Origin: BM524 sp041554435 | GTDB taxonomy: Bacteria > Bacteroidota > Bacteroidia > Bacteroidales > F082 | Assembly: GCA_041554435.1 (NCBI GenBank) | Contig: JBFFLX010000002.1 | Location: 1 to 64,000 of the forward strand | Direction: 5' to 3' | Length of the DNA: 64,000 nt | Shown here: piece by piece, positions 35,713 to 45,556 of the stretch | Layout of the letters: every line of letters starts with the position of its first letter | Position numbering within the stretch: position 1 is the stretch's first letter | Notes under the pieces: generated by a model | Seen by the model: only the letters and a program-made list of their open reading frames with translations | Database searches by the model: none | Told to the model about the DNA's origin: nothing | Position numbers and translations under genes: made by a program

Positions 35713-38357
35713 AACATTTAATAGGTCTTAGTTTTCTGCTTTTTTTAACTAATCTTTCAGCAGTTTGTCAAACCGAACCCAATCTTAGTGCAGAAGAGAT
35801 TGAAGCCTATTCGCAACAAAGCAGACAGATGGTTAGTTACCTCGAAGGAACACTTAACTTTCTAGGTAATCCTGATGAGGTTGCCTCAGAAAAAGAAATA
35901 ATTATTAATGATAGTTATGCCAAATTTTTTGAAAGTGAGGATGTTCAAATAGAAGATGACCTGGATGAAAATCGTGAAATAGCACTTAGTAAAGATGTTC
36001 AGGCTTATCTTAAAGATATTGACTTCTTTTATAAAAAAGTAAGTTTCACTTACGAAGTAAATTCGGTTGAAAATTTTATTAACGATAAAGGTCAGGTTTA
36101 TTTTAAATTGATGGTTAACAGGAATTTACAAGGAATTACCATTAACGATGATACCATAAACAATAATCTTTTACGCTATATCGAAATTAATCTGAATGCC
36201 ATAGATAAGGATTTGAAAATCGCTTCAATTTATACAACTCTGCCAAATAAGAAATACGAACTGGCTTATTGGTGGAATACCATGAACGATAGTTGGAAAG
36301 ATTATTTTGGACAGGGAATTTTAATATACGACACACTTCCGTTTACAAGTATAATAAGTTTTACCGATAGCAGCTTGGTAACTCCACGTTGGTTTGAACA
36401 AATAGCTATAGATACATTTTACATTAGAAATAATGATACTTTGTTATATTCAAAAAACAATATATCCACTACTGTTGAGGATGAAATCTATATAAGTTAC
36501 GACACTTCCAATGTTAAACTTCCCGATACAATTAGCGTTGATGCCAATCCAATTTATAAACAATTGGAAAGATTTTGGAAGAGAACTAAAATAGATATTT
36601 CAAACAGCATACTTATTGGCAACCTGAATCCTCTCTCCGAAATTTCTGACTTGGTTGAAATAAATATTTCCAATACCCTTATTGATGATTTAACTCCCTT
36701 AAGAAATTTAAATAAGCTGGAAACAATAATTGCCTCAGGAACTCCTGTTTTTGATATCAATGCTCTTAGATATGCTTCTAATTTAAAATTGCTCGATCTG
36801 TCGAAAACTTCTATTTCCGATTTGAGTGTTTTACCAAACTTACATAAGTTGGAAAATCTGGATATTGCATATACTAATATTACTGATTTTGAATATATTA
36901 CCACATTAACCAACCTTAATTCGCTCAATTTAACAGGACTTAATTTACCTGCTGAAATAAGTGGTTTCGAAAACTTATCTTCTTTGAGTAAAATTATCCT
37001 GGCCTCTTCTAATCTGTCAAACCTTGAGTTTCTGTCAAACGTTAAAAGTTTAAATACAATAAATATTGACAGTACATCTGTAAGTGATTTGCAAGCCCTT
37101 TCAGGACTCAATAATTTGAGTGTATTACAGGCAAATAATACGGAGGTTAACAATCTTGAACCGCTTCTAAAATTGGAAAATCTAAGTTTGATATATTGCG
37201 ATAACAGTAGAGTTGACAGAGAGGAGGCTCTTAAGTTTATTGATAAAAAGCCTAATTGCACGGTAATTTACAATACTAACGAACTTTTAAAATGGTGGGA
37301 CAGCCTTACTGATAATTGGCAGAGTATTGCCCATTCGAGGATGAAGTTAAGTACTCCCGTTACCAAAGAACAGCTGCACCAAATAATAAGCATAGAATCG
37401 GTTAATCTGGCCGGAAACACTGCTATAAAAAGTTTGAAGCCACTGAGGATGCTTTATCGTTTGGAAGAACTCGATGTGTCGGCTTGTCAGATTGATGATT
37501 TAAGCCCTTTAAGCGGCCTCAGTAACTTGAAATATATCAATATAAATAATACAAATGTTGCTTCTGTTGAAGGACTTGCTAATCTTCAGAATCTTGAAGT
37601 TTTATATTGTGAACACACAAAAGTATCAGATATTATGCCTCTTACAAATTGTAAGAATCTGGAGGTAATTTATGCCGATAATTCTCTTCTTACAACTGAG
37701 GATGTGGTTCCTTTTAAGTTAATATCAAATTGCAATGTGGTTTACCAAACAGAAAAACTACAAATGTGGTGGCAAAATATGGATGCCTACTGGCATAATA
37801 TTTTAAAGGAAAATTTAAATATTGACAATGAGCCCGGCAGAGAACAACTTCAGGCTATGGTTGATTTAAAGAGCATTGAAATTAAGGGTAATACTGATAT
37901 AAAATCGCTGGAAGTATTGAGTTTATTTAATTTGTTGGAAGAGGTAGAAATTACCAATACACGCTTAAGTGATTTTTCGGCAATTAGTTTTTTACCCTCT
38001 ATAAAAAAACTGAGTATCCCTAATAATCCTGTTTTTAATATTTCATCAATTTCGAGGATGACTGCACTGGAGGAACTCAATTTAGAAAACACGTCAGTGG
38101 ATGATTTGGAGGCAATTGAAAATTTAACTCAATTGAAAACTTTAAATATTGCCGGAACCAGGGTTAGTAATCTAAAGGATATTTCGGAACTAAAAAACCT
38201 CAGAACTTTGATTATTAATAATACCTCCATCAGGAACTTAAAACATATTGAAAATATTGATCTTAAGGAACTTAAATGCTATAATACCAAATTAAAATCT
38301 TCAAAAATAGAGGATTACAAAGCCTCGCATCCTGATTGCGAAGTGGTTTATTATTAA
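35703..38357 (+). CDS. secreted leucine-rich-repeat protein with tryptophan-rich modules
   Basis: 884 residues with a signal peptide to about AVCQ (residue 23). An N-terminal domain (about 30-200) has two strands YFKLMVNRN and RYIEINLNA. Three LRR blocks of the SDS22-like type (LxxLxxLxxLxIxxTxIxDLxxL) occupy about 290-510, 550-670 and 710-870. Tryptophan-rich modules start near residues 187, 529 and 687, each beginning WW, then W six to nine residues on; the second and third are followed by EQL and a GNT-x-IKSL segment that enters the next LRR block. The repeat layout suggests internal duplication. LRRs bind proteins, and the ligand is unknown. There is no sorting domain at the end. Confidence 0.88.
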   Translation: MQIKHLIGLSFLLFLTNLSAVCQTEPNLSAEEIEAYSQQSRQMVSYLEGTLNFLGNPDEVASEKEIIINDSYAKFFESEDVQIEDDLDENREIALSKDVQAYLKDIDFFYKKVSFTYEVNSVENFINDKGQVYFKLMVNRNLQGITINDDTINNNLLRYIEINLNAIDKDLKIASIYTTLPNKKYELAYWWNTMNDSWKDYFGQGILIYDTLPFTSIISFTDSSLVTPRWFEQIAIDTFYIRNNDTLLYSKNNISTTVEDEIYISYDTSNVKLPDTISVDANPIYKQLERFWKRTKIDISNSILIGNLNPLSEISDLVEINISNTLIDDLTPLRNLNKLETIIASGTPVFDINALRYASNLKLLDLSKTSISDLSVLPNLHKLENLDIAYTNITDFEYITTLTNLNSLNLTGLNLPAEISGFENLSSLSKIILASSNLSNLEFLSNVKSLNTINIDSTSVSDLQALSGLNNLSVLQANNTEVNNLEPLLKLENLSLIYCDNSRVDREEALKFIDKKPNCTVIYNTNELLKWWDSLTDNWQSIAHSRMKLSTPVTKEQLHQIISIESVNLAGNTAIKSLKPLRMLYRLEELDVSACQIDDLSPLSGLSNLKYININNTNVASVEGLANLQNLEVLYCEHTKVSDIMPLTNCKNLEVIYADNSLLTTEDVVPFKLISNCNVVYQTEKLQMWWQNMDAYWHNILKENLNIDNEPGREQLQAMVDLKSIEIKGNTDIKSLEVLSLFNLLEEVEITNTRLSDFSAISFLPSIKKLSIPNNPVFNISSISRMTALEELNLENTSVDDLEAIENLTQLKTLNIAGTRVSNLKDISELKNLRTLIINNTSIRNLKHIENIDLKELKCYNTKLKSSKIEDYKASHPDCEVVYY

Positions 38358-38510
38358 CTCCTCCTAAATAAACTTATTATTCTGAGTTGAATTTTTTAGG
38401 ATTTATTCTTGCAGGTAGATTGGTCATTTTTGCCTGCCGAAAATGATATGTAGTTAGGGGTCACTTGCCAATCATGTTCTAACATAAATAAAACTGGCTA
38501 CTTATCACAT

Positions 38511-38601
38511 AACTCGCAACACGCAACTCGCAACTCGTAACACGCAACACGCAACACGTAACTCGTAACTCGCAACACGTAACTCCCAACTCATAACTCA
38601 T
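38511..38601. repeat. 7-bp tandem repeat (AACWCGY), 13 copies
   Basis: The unit alternates among AACTCGC, AACACGC, AACTCGT and AACACGT, with AACTCCC and two AACTCAT at the end. The array lies between the convergent LRR and barrel genes, and its last unit overlaps the stop codon (38598-38600) of the minus-strand gene. Confidence 0.95.
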
Positions 38602-39314
38602 TCCTTCTTTTTCTTCACCCCAGCCCCAACCGGAATATTTAACTTCACAAAAACGGATGAATTATTGCTTTCCGCAATATTTTTGTAAACATCAATAAAG
38701 CCATAATAATATTTTACACCTATTGTCCAGCCGGTACCTTTAAACAGCCTATAGCCGGCACCTATTATTGCCCCGGCATCTATTTTATTTAACTTCTCTT
38801 TATTATAATCCTTTATTATCATATCACTTCCTTCCAAATCCGAATCAAATTGTATCCATGATCGGTACATTAATCCAAATTGAGGACCCATTTCCAAATA
38901 AATATGATTTTTAAATTTATACTTTGCCAAAACCGGAACTAAAAAATAATTCATTTTCTGACTATAGTTGCCATTTATTCGACTTCCCTCTTGATCGTGA
39001 TAAATTGTTGCGCCCAGTTTATTCAAATCGCTATCTGTAAGTTTATTAACTCCTAAACTCGACTTTACCAAAACCCCGGTATTAATATACCAGGCATCAT
39101 TCATTTTAAAATTAAAATAAAAACCCAAATTCCAGTTAGGTTGGTAAGTACTCGTCTCCAAGGAAGAAATGCTTGCCCAGTTTAGGCCACCTTCTATACC
39201 AAATTCAAGTTTATCGGAATTAAGTTTATCGCCAAGCAACAATGTTATTAATATTTGTGATTGGGAACTTAGTGCCACAAACATTAAACAATAGGCAATA
39301 ATCAATTTCTTCAT
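38598..39314 (-). CDS. outer-membrane beta-barrel protein (porin-like / PorT-like)
   Basis: 238 residues from the ATG at 39314, which begins a good signal peptide (MKKLIIAYCLMFVALSSQSQ). A start 7 codons earlier gives a poorer signal. The mature part has alternating strands typical of small Bacteroidota barrels: GIEGGLNWASI, NLGFYFNFKMNDAWYINTGV, YFLVPVLAKYKF, YLEMGPQFGLMY, TIGVKYYYGFIDVY. The last predicted strand is followed by a short Lys-rich tail (KKKKE). It probably sits in the outer membrane, and its cargo or role is unknown. The stop codon lies in a 7-bp tandem repeat, so repeat changes could alter the C-terminus. Confidence 0.82.
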   Translation of the reverse strand: MKKLIIAYCLMFVALSSQSQILITLLLGDKLNSDKLEFGIEGGLNWASISSLETSTYQPNWNLGFYFNFKMNDAWYINTGVLVKSSLGVNKLTDSDLNKLGATIYHDQEGSRINGNYSQKMNYFLVPVLAKYKFKNHIYLEMGPQFGLMYRSWIQFDSDLEGSDMIIKDYNKEKLNKIDAGAIIGAGYRLFKGTGWTIGVKYYYGFIDVYKNIAESNNSSVFVKLNIPVGAGVKKKKE

Positions 39315-39357
39315 ACTTACAAATGTACAAAACAATTCTTTGTATTATCAACAATAA

Positions 39358-42300
39358 TTATTCTACTTGTATTGCAATACCCTGGCTATGTGCCGAAAAT
39401 TCAGGTGCATACATGCTTTGAATATTTGCAATACCATTGGAAAATTTCCCCTTTTGTGAAACGAAAACGGGGTATTCAAGCACATAGGTTCCCTTTCTCA
39501 AATATCTTATAAAGAAATCTGTTTGTACATCTTTTACATTTTCGTAATAAGCTAATCCTCCTGAATATTTATATCCTGAAATATTGTTTACTGGCTCCAA
39601 AGCTGATGATCTCATATCTTTTAAATGAACAAACTCCATATCCCTGTCGCTGCGGATAATAATACGGGAAAACAACTTATCACCCACTTTAAGTTTCTGC
39701 CCATTTTCCAGAGGCACAATTACACTTCCCTTATCGGTAAATTGCTCCACAAATAATTTCTTTTCAATCGAAAGATTTGAATTCCCCGGCATTACCTTGT
39801 CAATATCTTCAAAATATTGCCAATATGCTGCTCCCCAGGCAATATTGTCATTTGGATTTTGAAGTTCAATTTTTGATAAATCGCTATTGAATTCATCATC
39901 TTTCCAAACTGTTTTGAAATAACCGGTTCCAGCTTCCTTAATCTGATTTTCATCGGGAGTCAAAGGTTTTCCTCCAACTTTAACAAACACATCCCTACTG
40001 TCATTTATAAGTCGCTGGCCGTCATTTTTTAATAATGCAAAAACTGCTTCCACACTTGCTGATGAAGTGGCCCAGGATTGAGTTTGCTTCTGCTTTAATA
40101 GCCATACCTTCATTTGATTAACCAGAGACTTCTGATTTTGGATTTCGATAAAAGCCTCAATAATCATAGCCTGAGTTTCTACCGGAGCCTCATACCAATG
40201 CCAGCCATTGCTTTGCTTCCAATACATTCCCATTTCTTCATTTGTGATTGCTCTCTCCTGGAGTGAGCGTGTAATTCCCTCGGCTTCATTACGATACGAC
40301 AGCCTGTTTAAACTTATGGCTATCATTGCCTGCAGATAATTGTTCTTTTTCAACCAATATTTTTTGGCTTGAGCCAGATAATAATTAAAAGCGCTTGAAT
40401 TATTATCGTCCATAGAAAAGTCCTTTATTAAAAGGCTCCTCAAATATAGATACTGGATTTTCGAAGAACTCAAATTATCGGAACTCAAGGCTTGTGGATG
40501 ATTTTTCTTAAGGTTCTCATAATCCTTAGCTATCTCTTTATCCAAATATGTTAAAGCCTTTTTAATCATATTTTGAAGTGTTCTGTCACTCTCCAAATTG
40601 ATAATTTTTCTGTCGTGTAGACGAGCAAACCCCAAAACAATTTTTTGAGTTGTATATTCGTCTTCCTGCATTCCATTAAACCATGGCCAGGCACCAGAGG
40701 AAAGTTGCTGATTTTCCAGTTTATCAAGGCTTATCATTTCATCATTCGATAACTTATTCAAATCGAACAAAACACCAAGACGATGCATTTGCTCTTCTTC
40801 ATTTTCAGCCTCCAAAACCCACGGAGTTGCCTCCATAACAGCAGATTTTAATTCGCTATTTTTTTGCAGTTTCGACAAAAATGAATCGGGGCTTAACTGC
40901 TTCCAGTGCTCAAATACTGTTTTTATTTTTGGATTACTGTTTACTATATAAGCAGAAATGGAATTTGCATAATATCTGTTGAAAACAGAGATAATACTTT
41001 TGTTATCATTTTCAGCAATATATGGCAAGGCCTGTATGGCATACCAAACCGGGTTTGATGTTATTTCAAGAGTATAACTGTAATTTTTAATGCTTGTGGA
41101 AGACTTTATTTTTTTACCAATATCCTTAAAAACATAAGTTTTATTATGATTTGCATTTATAAACATAGGCATAGTTTCAGTTACCAGCATTCTGTTTGTT
41201 AAAACCGGAATACTTCTCTCCTCTCCATCAGTAAATTTTTCTGATTTCGCCCTGAGGCGATAAGTTAACATGCTAATATCATCCGGGATATTAATTTTCC
41301 AACTTAATGCAGCATTAGATTTTGAATCAATTGAGATGTTTTGTGATAAATTGTCTTCAGAAATATCCAGCTTTCTCATGCTTAAAGCATCGAAGAACTC
41401 AACTTCCACATTTACATCAATATTATTTTCCGATAGATTTACCACTTTAGTGCTGAAATTCAACATATCACCATGCCTTACAAAACGTGGAATATTTGGA
41501 AGTAACATAAGTTCTTTCCTGGCCTTTATATTTTTAACCAACTCACCTATTTTTAAATCTTTATCGTGAGCTAAAAGCATTAATTTCCACTCCGTTAAAG
41601 CGTCTGGAGTTTTAAAACTGATAATAGTTTTGCCGTCTTTATCGGTTTTTAGTTGTGGATAGAAAAAGGCAGTTTCGTTGAAATTTGTGCGAAGAGGAAT
41701 TAACTCTGCATTCTTGTTTTGTTTTTTATCAGGTTCCTGCTCTACAATTTCTTCATCTACCTGTAATTCATCCACATCGTTATCTTTTATATCCATTGAA
41801 CCTACACTTTTCTGTGAAGCCTCATTATTTACTGTTGATCGTAAAACATATCGAGGATTAAAAAAATGGAATCCAAACCAGTTAAAATCAGGATAATCTT
41901 CAGTATATGGTTTTACATAAGTATTAGAATTTGGAGAATATGTTATGCTGTTTTTTGTTTTAAACGAAGAATTTTTCCAATTATAATTCAACTGTTTCGA
42001 TTTACTCAAATTAAATTCCCATGAGTTGGCAGCAAACTTATCCAGAGAAGCATCATACATAGAAGCTAATAATTCGGCAACAGCCCCTTTTCCTGTGGCA
42101 TCATTAATGGTGATATTCCATTCTTCATTGGCTCCGGGAGTGAGATAATCTCTGAAAGTTTCGAGTTTAATATCCAGTTTTTTATTTTGATACGGAACAG
42201 AAATTTTCTCCGATAAGGAATAAATTCTATTGTCTTTTACAGCGATTACATATATTGAAAAACCGCCTCTATATTCCTCATATACAGGCACTTTAATATT

Positions 42301-45300
42301 TTTTTGCGCATTACTGATTTTTATCCATTTCTTTACTACAGCATTATTATTATTTACTATTTCATAATAAATATGTGTAGATTTATCAGCAGATGAAATA
42401 CTCAATGTGATTTCCTCTCCAACTTCGGCTTCAGCCTTATCAACAAACATTGACAAGACTTCATTATTGGAAACTTTTGATGAAACAGAAGAATACAGTG
42501 AGAAATATTTTTCGGCTTTTTGTTCGTTTCCCGACTTATCGTTTGCTGTAATCTCCAAATAATACTGGCCGGGATTCAATGCATTTAATTTATCTTTAAA
42601 AATTCTTTGTTCCCCATTTATATCGTATTCATCTTCAATAAGCAGTGTTTTTTCCATTTTATCAGCATCTGCTTCATCTTTATAAATATTATTTGGGAAG
42701 TACTTTTTGAATTCGCTTTTACCCATTAAAAATACATCCGGCTGATGCCAATCGCGAGATAGCAAAGGCATTTCGGATGTAATTAATTTATACAAACGGG
42801 CTTTAACTTTAGTTTTAATATTATAGGATGAACTATTTACAGCATTCACAACAATACTATTATTATTTACATCCATTTTTTCGCTGGCTTCTATACTCAG
42901 GAAAATATAATCAGCCGATAATCGCAAAGTTTGTGAGCCAGACTGGGTTTCGCCTGTAATATCAGTTACATCTAACTCAATATCAAAATAATAATCAATA
43001 TTTATTCCCGTGAGTGGTTTATCGGTTTTAGCAATAAATTCAATTTCAAAACTTCCATCATCATTGGTTTTACCAATACCATTTTCAATTTCAACGGCAT
43101 TTTGCATATGTATAAACCGTGTGTAGTAAGGCCATCGGGGAAATCCCTGCTTCCTTTTTATGGTATACTTTACCTCTGCATTTTCAACTGCACTTCCGGC
43201 ATAATCTTCAACCATTCCTTTAACCTTAATTGGATCTCCAATTTTAAATTGATCTTTAATGGTATCGAAAACTATTTTAAATCCGGGACGCTTATAGTTT
43301 TCTACTTTGAAATTTAATGAACCGTTATTGGATTGTAATCTAAACTGTCCGTTCATCATTCCTTGCGGGATAGTAAATTCGCCTTTGAAAGAACCGTATT
43401 CGTTGCTTTTTACGACTATCTCTTTTATAACTTTATAATTCGCATTTCTAATGATAATTTTATCCTCTTCATTGGTTAACAATTTATAATTATTCCCCTT
43501 TTTACTGGTTAAAATTCCTTTAAAATAAACGGTTTGTCCTGGCTTGTAAATCGCTCTGTCGGTAAATAGCCATGTTTGCTTAGTAGTCCTTTCATTTCTA
43601 TTTCCATAATAATTCAAATACTCGCTGGAATATAGAATATCATCTCCCTTCTGAAGTCGGAAAATATAATATCTTAAGTTATCCCTATGAATGCTATTTA
43701 TCTCTATCAGGCCATCTTTTCCGCTTGTAATTTTTTCAACTTCTTTTAAAACATATTCCCTTCTACTATTATCGTTAGTTCTTGCAAATATTGTAAGTTC
43801 CACATTCCTAATACCCTTACCGCTTTCTCTGTCGAGAACATACATTCTGGTAATCTGCTCCTCATTATTTGATTTAATAATGTAGGAAAGATTTGAAATA
43901 TTAATACGAGAACTACTAATTAGACTGTTGTTACCAAAAGCGGAGTCAGGAGAAGTGAGTATAAAATATGAGCCTGTGTTTAAATCAGGTAATTTTATTT
44001 CAGTATTATGAGTTTGGTAATCGCCTGAATTAGGCAATTCTAAGGAAAATTGCAGAGAAGGAATAGCCTTTCGAAGTTCAGCGAAGTCTTCATCTTTTTG
44101 ATAATTCCTGTAATCTGAAATAATATCTTCTCCTACTTTTATTATTCTGAAGTATAATTTCTCAATATTTTTAAAATCCAGAGAAGCCAGTATTGGTTTA
44201 TTGGGAAGCTCAACTTCATGGTTTGTAATGCTGGTTTCTTGCATCTCCAAAGTTTTGATATGTGACTTGCACTGAGCAGAATAATTTGAATTTGGAAATC
44301 TCTTTACTGCTTCTTTATAAACTTCAAGTGCTTTGGCCAAATACCATCTGTTTTTTTCGCCCTCCAGCCGATTATATTGATTACCATAATATTCATATAC
44401 ATTTCCAATTTCAAATGAAATTCTAACTGAAGCAGGATTATCATTGAATTGTGTTTTCAAATCGAAGAGAGATTTCAGGTAGATATCATCATAAGTTGAT
44501 GATTGGTTTGCCTTTTGTTTATAATAATTTAATCGTCTTAACTCCAGGTCGATAAGGGCTGTTGTATCATTATTTTCCTGATGAAAAGAAATTAGATCTT
44601 TGAATAAACCTGATATTAATTTTTCATCACTCTTAGTAGTATCATCTATTATTGCTGATTTTAAAAATACAGAGGTATTTCCTAAAGCCACATCGAAATG
44701 GAGTTCTCGTAAAGGAATAATATCGCCTACATTATTATTGTCGGTTAAATAATTTATGGTTCTGTTTGCCAGAATATCGTATAAACTTGGATATAGTTTA
44801 AAGTTGGAACTGTCGTTATCATTTAGCACCAAAGCATATTGCTGGAGTTTTATTTCCTTTAAAAAGGAAGAATTTTCCAGCGATTGTAGATAGAGTTTCT
44901 TTATTCTCTTTTCAAATGATAATGCATCCCAGGTGGAGATATCATCATTTTCATAATCCTCAAGAGTATTTCGGGAGTTGATTTTATATCTGTTTTCAGA
45001 ATAATATCCTTCATAAAGATTAGCAGTTAGCGAATGAAGTATTTGTTTTACAGGTTCTTCAGAAGATTCAATTTCATTTTCAAAATATGAAATCGACTTT
45101 AAAATACCGTCCTCCTGAAACTTGCTTTGAAGACTTATCCTGTAAATCAAACTTTTTATTAACTGAGGAGAGTTGTTTTCTTCTTTGGCTGTTTTATAAA
45201 TTTCATCAACAACTTTTAATGCCGATTTTGGTAAACCTTCATTTACAAATTCTTCAGTTTGTTTCCATTTTTTATCGTAATCAATAACTTTTGAATTTAT

Positions 45301-45363
45301 TGATATTCCTGAAATCAGGAAAACTACAACTATTACCCAAAATAAATTTAAACTCCTTTTCAT
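39358..45363 (-). CDS. giant alpha-2-macroglobulin-like protein without the thioester motif
   Basis: 2001 residues with a signal peptide (about 1-24). Helical repeats lie at about 30-380, then macroglobulin domains: an MG2-like block with DRAIYKPGQTVYFKG near 608, a bait-like region, the A2M domain near 1220-1310 (FYPQLKTDKDG, then PDALTEWKL), and a helical thioester-type domain from about 1440. In the place of C-x-E-Q before FNRYYANS the sequence is NDNKSIISV, without Cys or Gln, so no thioester can form. Such proteins trap or shield proteases in the periplasm or at the surface. A non-thioester member would act by steric trapping or another route. No pbpC gene, the usual partner, is adjacent. 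Confidence 0.9.
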   Translation of the reverse strand: MKRSLNLFWVIVVVFLISGISINSKVIDYDKKWKQTEEFVNEGLPKSALKVVDEIYKTAKEENNSPQLIKSLIYRISLQSKFQEDGILKSISYFENEIESSEEPVKQILHSLTANLYEGYYSENRYKINSRNTLEDYENDDISTWDALSFEKRIKKLYLQSLENSSFLKEIKLQQYALVLNDNDSSNFKLYPSLYDILANRTINYLTDNNNVGDIIPLRELHFDVALGNTSVFLKSAIIDDTTKSDEKLISGLFKDLISFHQENNDTTALIDLELRRLNYYKQKANQSSTYDDIYLKSLFDLKTQFNDNPASVRISFEIGNVYEYYGNQYNRLEGEKNRWYLAKALEVYKEAVKRFPNSNYSAQCKSHIKTLEMQETSITNHEVELPNKPILASLDFKNIEKLYFRIIKVGEDIISDYRNYQKDEDFAELRKAIPSLQFSLELPNSGDYQTHNTEIKLPDLNTGSYFILTSPDSAFGNNSLISSSRINISNLSYIIKSNNEEQITRMYVLDRESGKGIRNVELTIFARTNDNSRREYVLKEVEKITSGKDGLIEINSIHRDNLRYYIFRLQKGDDILYSSEYLNYYGNRNERTTKQTWLFTDRAIYKPGQTVYFKGILTSKKGNNYKLLTNEEDKIIIRNANYKVIKEIVVKSNEYGSFKGEFTIPQGMMNGQFRLQSNNGSLNFKVENYKRPGFKIVFDTIKDQFKIGDPIKVKGMVEDYAGSAVENAEVKYTIKRKQGFPRWPYYTRFIHMQNAVEIENGIGKTNDDGSFEIEFIAKTDKPLTGINIDYYFDIELDVTDITGETQSGSQTLRLSADYIFLSIEASEKMDVNNNSIVVNAVNSSSYNIKTKVKARLYKLITSEMPLLSRDWHQPDVFLMGKSEFKKYFPNNIYKDEADADKMEKTLLIEDEYDINGEQRIFKDKLNALNPGQYYLEITANDKSGNEQKAEKYFSLYSSVSSKVSNNEVLSMFVDKAEAEVGEEITLSISSADKSTHIYYEIVNNNNAVVKKWIKISNAQKNIKVPVYEEYRGGFSIYVIAVKDNRIYSLSEKISVPYQNKKLDIKLETFRDYLTPGANEEWNITINDATGKGAVAELLASMYDASLDKFAANSWEFNLSKSKQLNYNWKNSSFKTKNSITYSPNSNTYVKPYTEDYPDFNWFGFHFFNPRYVLRSTVNNEASQKSVGSMDIKDNDVDELQVDEEIVEQEPDKKQNKNAELIPLRTNFNETAFFYPQLKTDKDGKTIISFKTPDALTEWKLMLLAHDKDLKIGELVKNIKARKELMLLPNIPRFVRHGDMLNFSTKVVNLSENNIDVNVEVEFFDALSMRKLDISEDNLSQNISIDSKSNAALSWKINIPDDISMLTYRLRAKSEKFTDGEERSIPVLTNRMLVTETMPMFINANHNKTYVFKDIGKKIKSSTSIKNYSYTLEITSNPVWYAIQALPYIAENDNKSIISVFNRYYANSISAYIVNSNPKIKTVFEHWKQLSPDSFLSKLQKNSELKSAVMEATPWVLEAENEEEQMHRLGVLFDLNKLSNDEMISLDKLENQQLSSGAWPWFNGMQEDEYTTQKIVLGFARLHDRKIINLESDRTLQNMIKKALTYLDKEIAKDYENLKKNHPQALSSDNLSSSKIQYLYLRSLLIKDFSMDDNNSSAFNYYLAQAKKYWLKKNNYLQAMIAISLNRLSYRNEAEGITRSLQERAITNEEMGMYWKQSNGWHWYEAPVETQAMIIEAFIEIQNQKSLVNQMKVWLLKQKQTQSWATSSASVEAVFALLKNDGQRLINDSRDVFVKVGGKPLTPDENQIKEAGTGYFKTVWKDDEFNSDLSKIELQNPNDNIAWGAAYWQYFEDIDKVMPGNSNLSIEKKLFVEQFTDKGSVIVPLENGQKLKVGDKLFSRIIIRSDRDMEFVHLKDMRSSALEPVNNISGYKYSGGLAYYENVKDVQTDFFIRYLRKGTYVLEYPVFVSQKGKFSNGIANIQSMYAPEFSAHSQGIAIQVE

Positions 45364-45389
45364 AAAAAAATATTTGCTTTTTTATTAAA

Positions 45390-45397
45390 CAAAGATA
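45390..45397 (-). promoter_or_regulatory. -7 box TATCTTTG upstream of the macroglobulin gene
   Basis: Exact TAnnTTTG match on the minus strand, 27 bases before the start. A TTA, not TTG, stands about 18 bases upstream of it. Confidence 0.5.
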
Positions 45398-45556
45398 ATG
45401 CCGCTACTTTTAGTTTAAGGTTTTTTAATAAACCCTATTTATGTATATGCATAATAAACAGCAACTTAGTAAATAGATTTTATGTGTCTGTTTAATTATT
45501 TAAGCTTAATGTTGCACATCTACAAGTGCAAAAATACAATGGTGGAAGAATTTAAT

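Noticed and set aside
38511..38601. CRISPR or protein-coding repeat
   Set aside because: 7-bp units without spacers, in no conserved frame.
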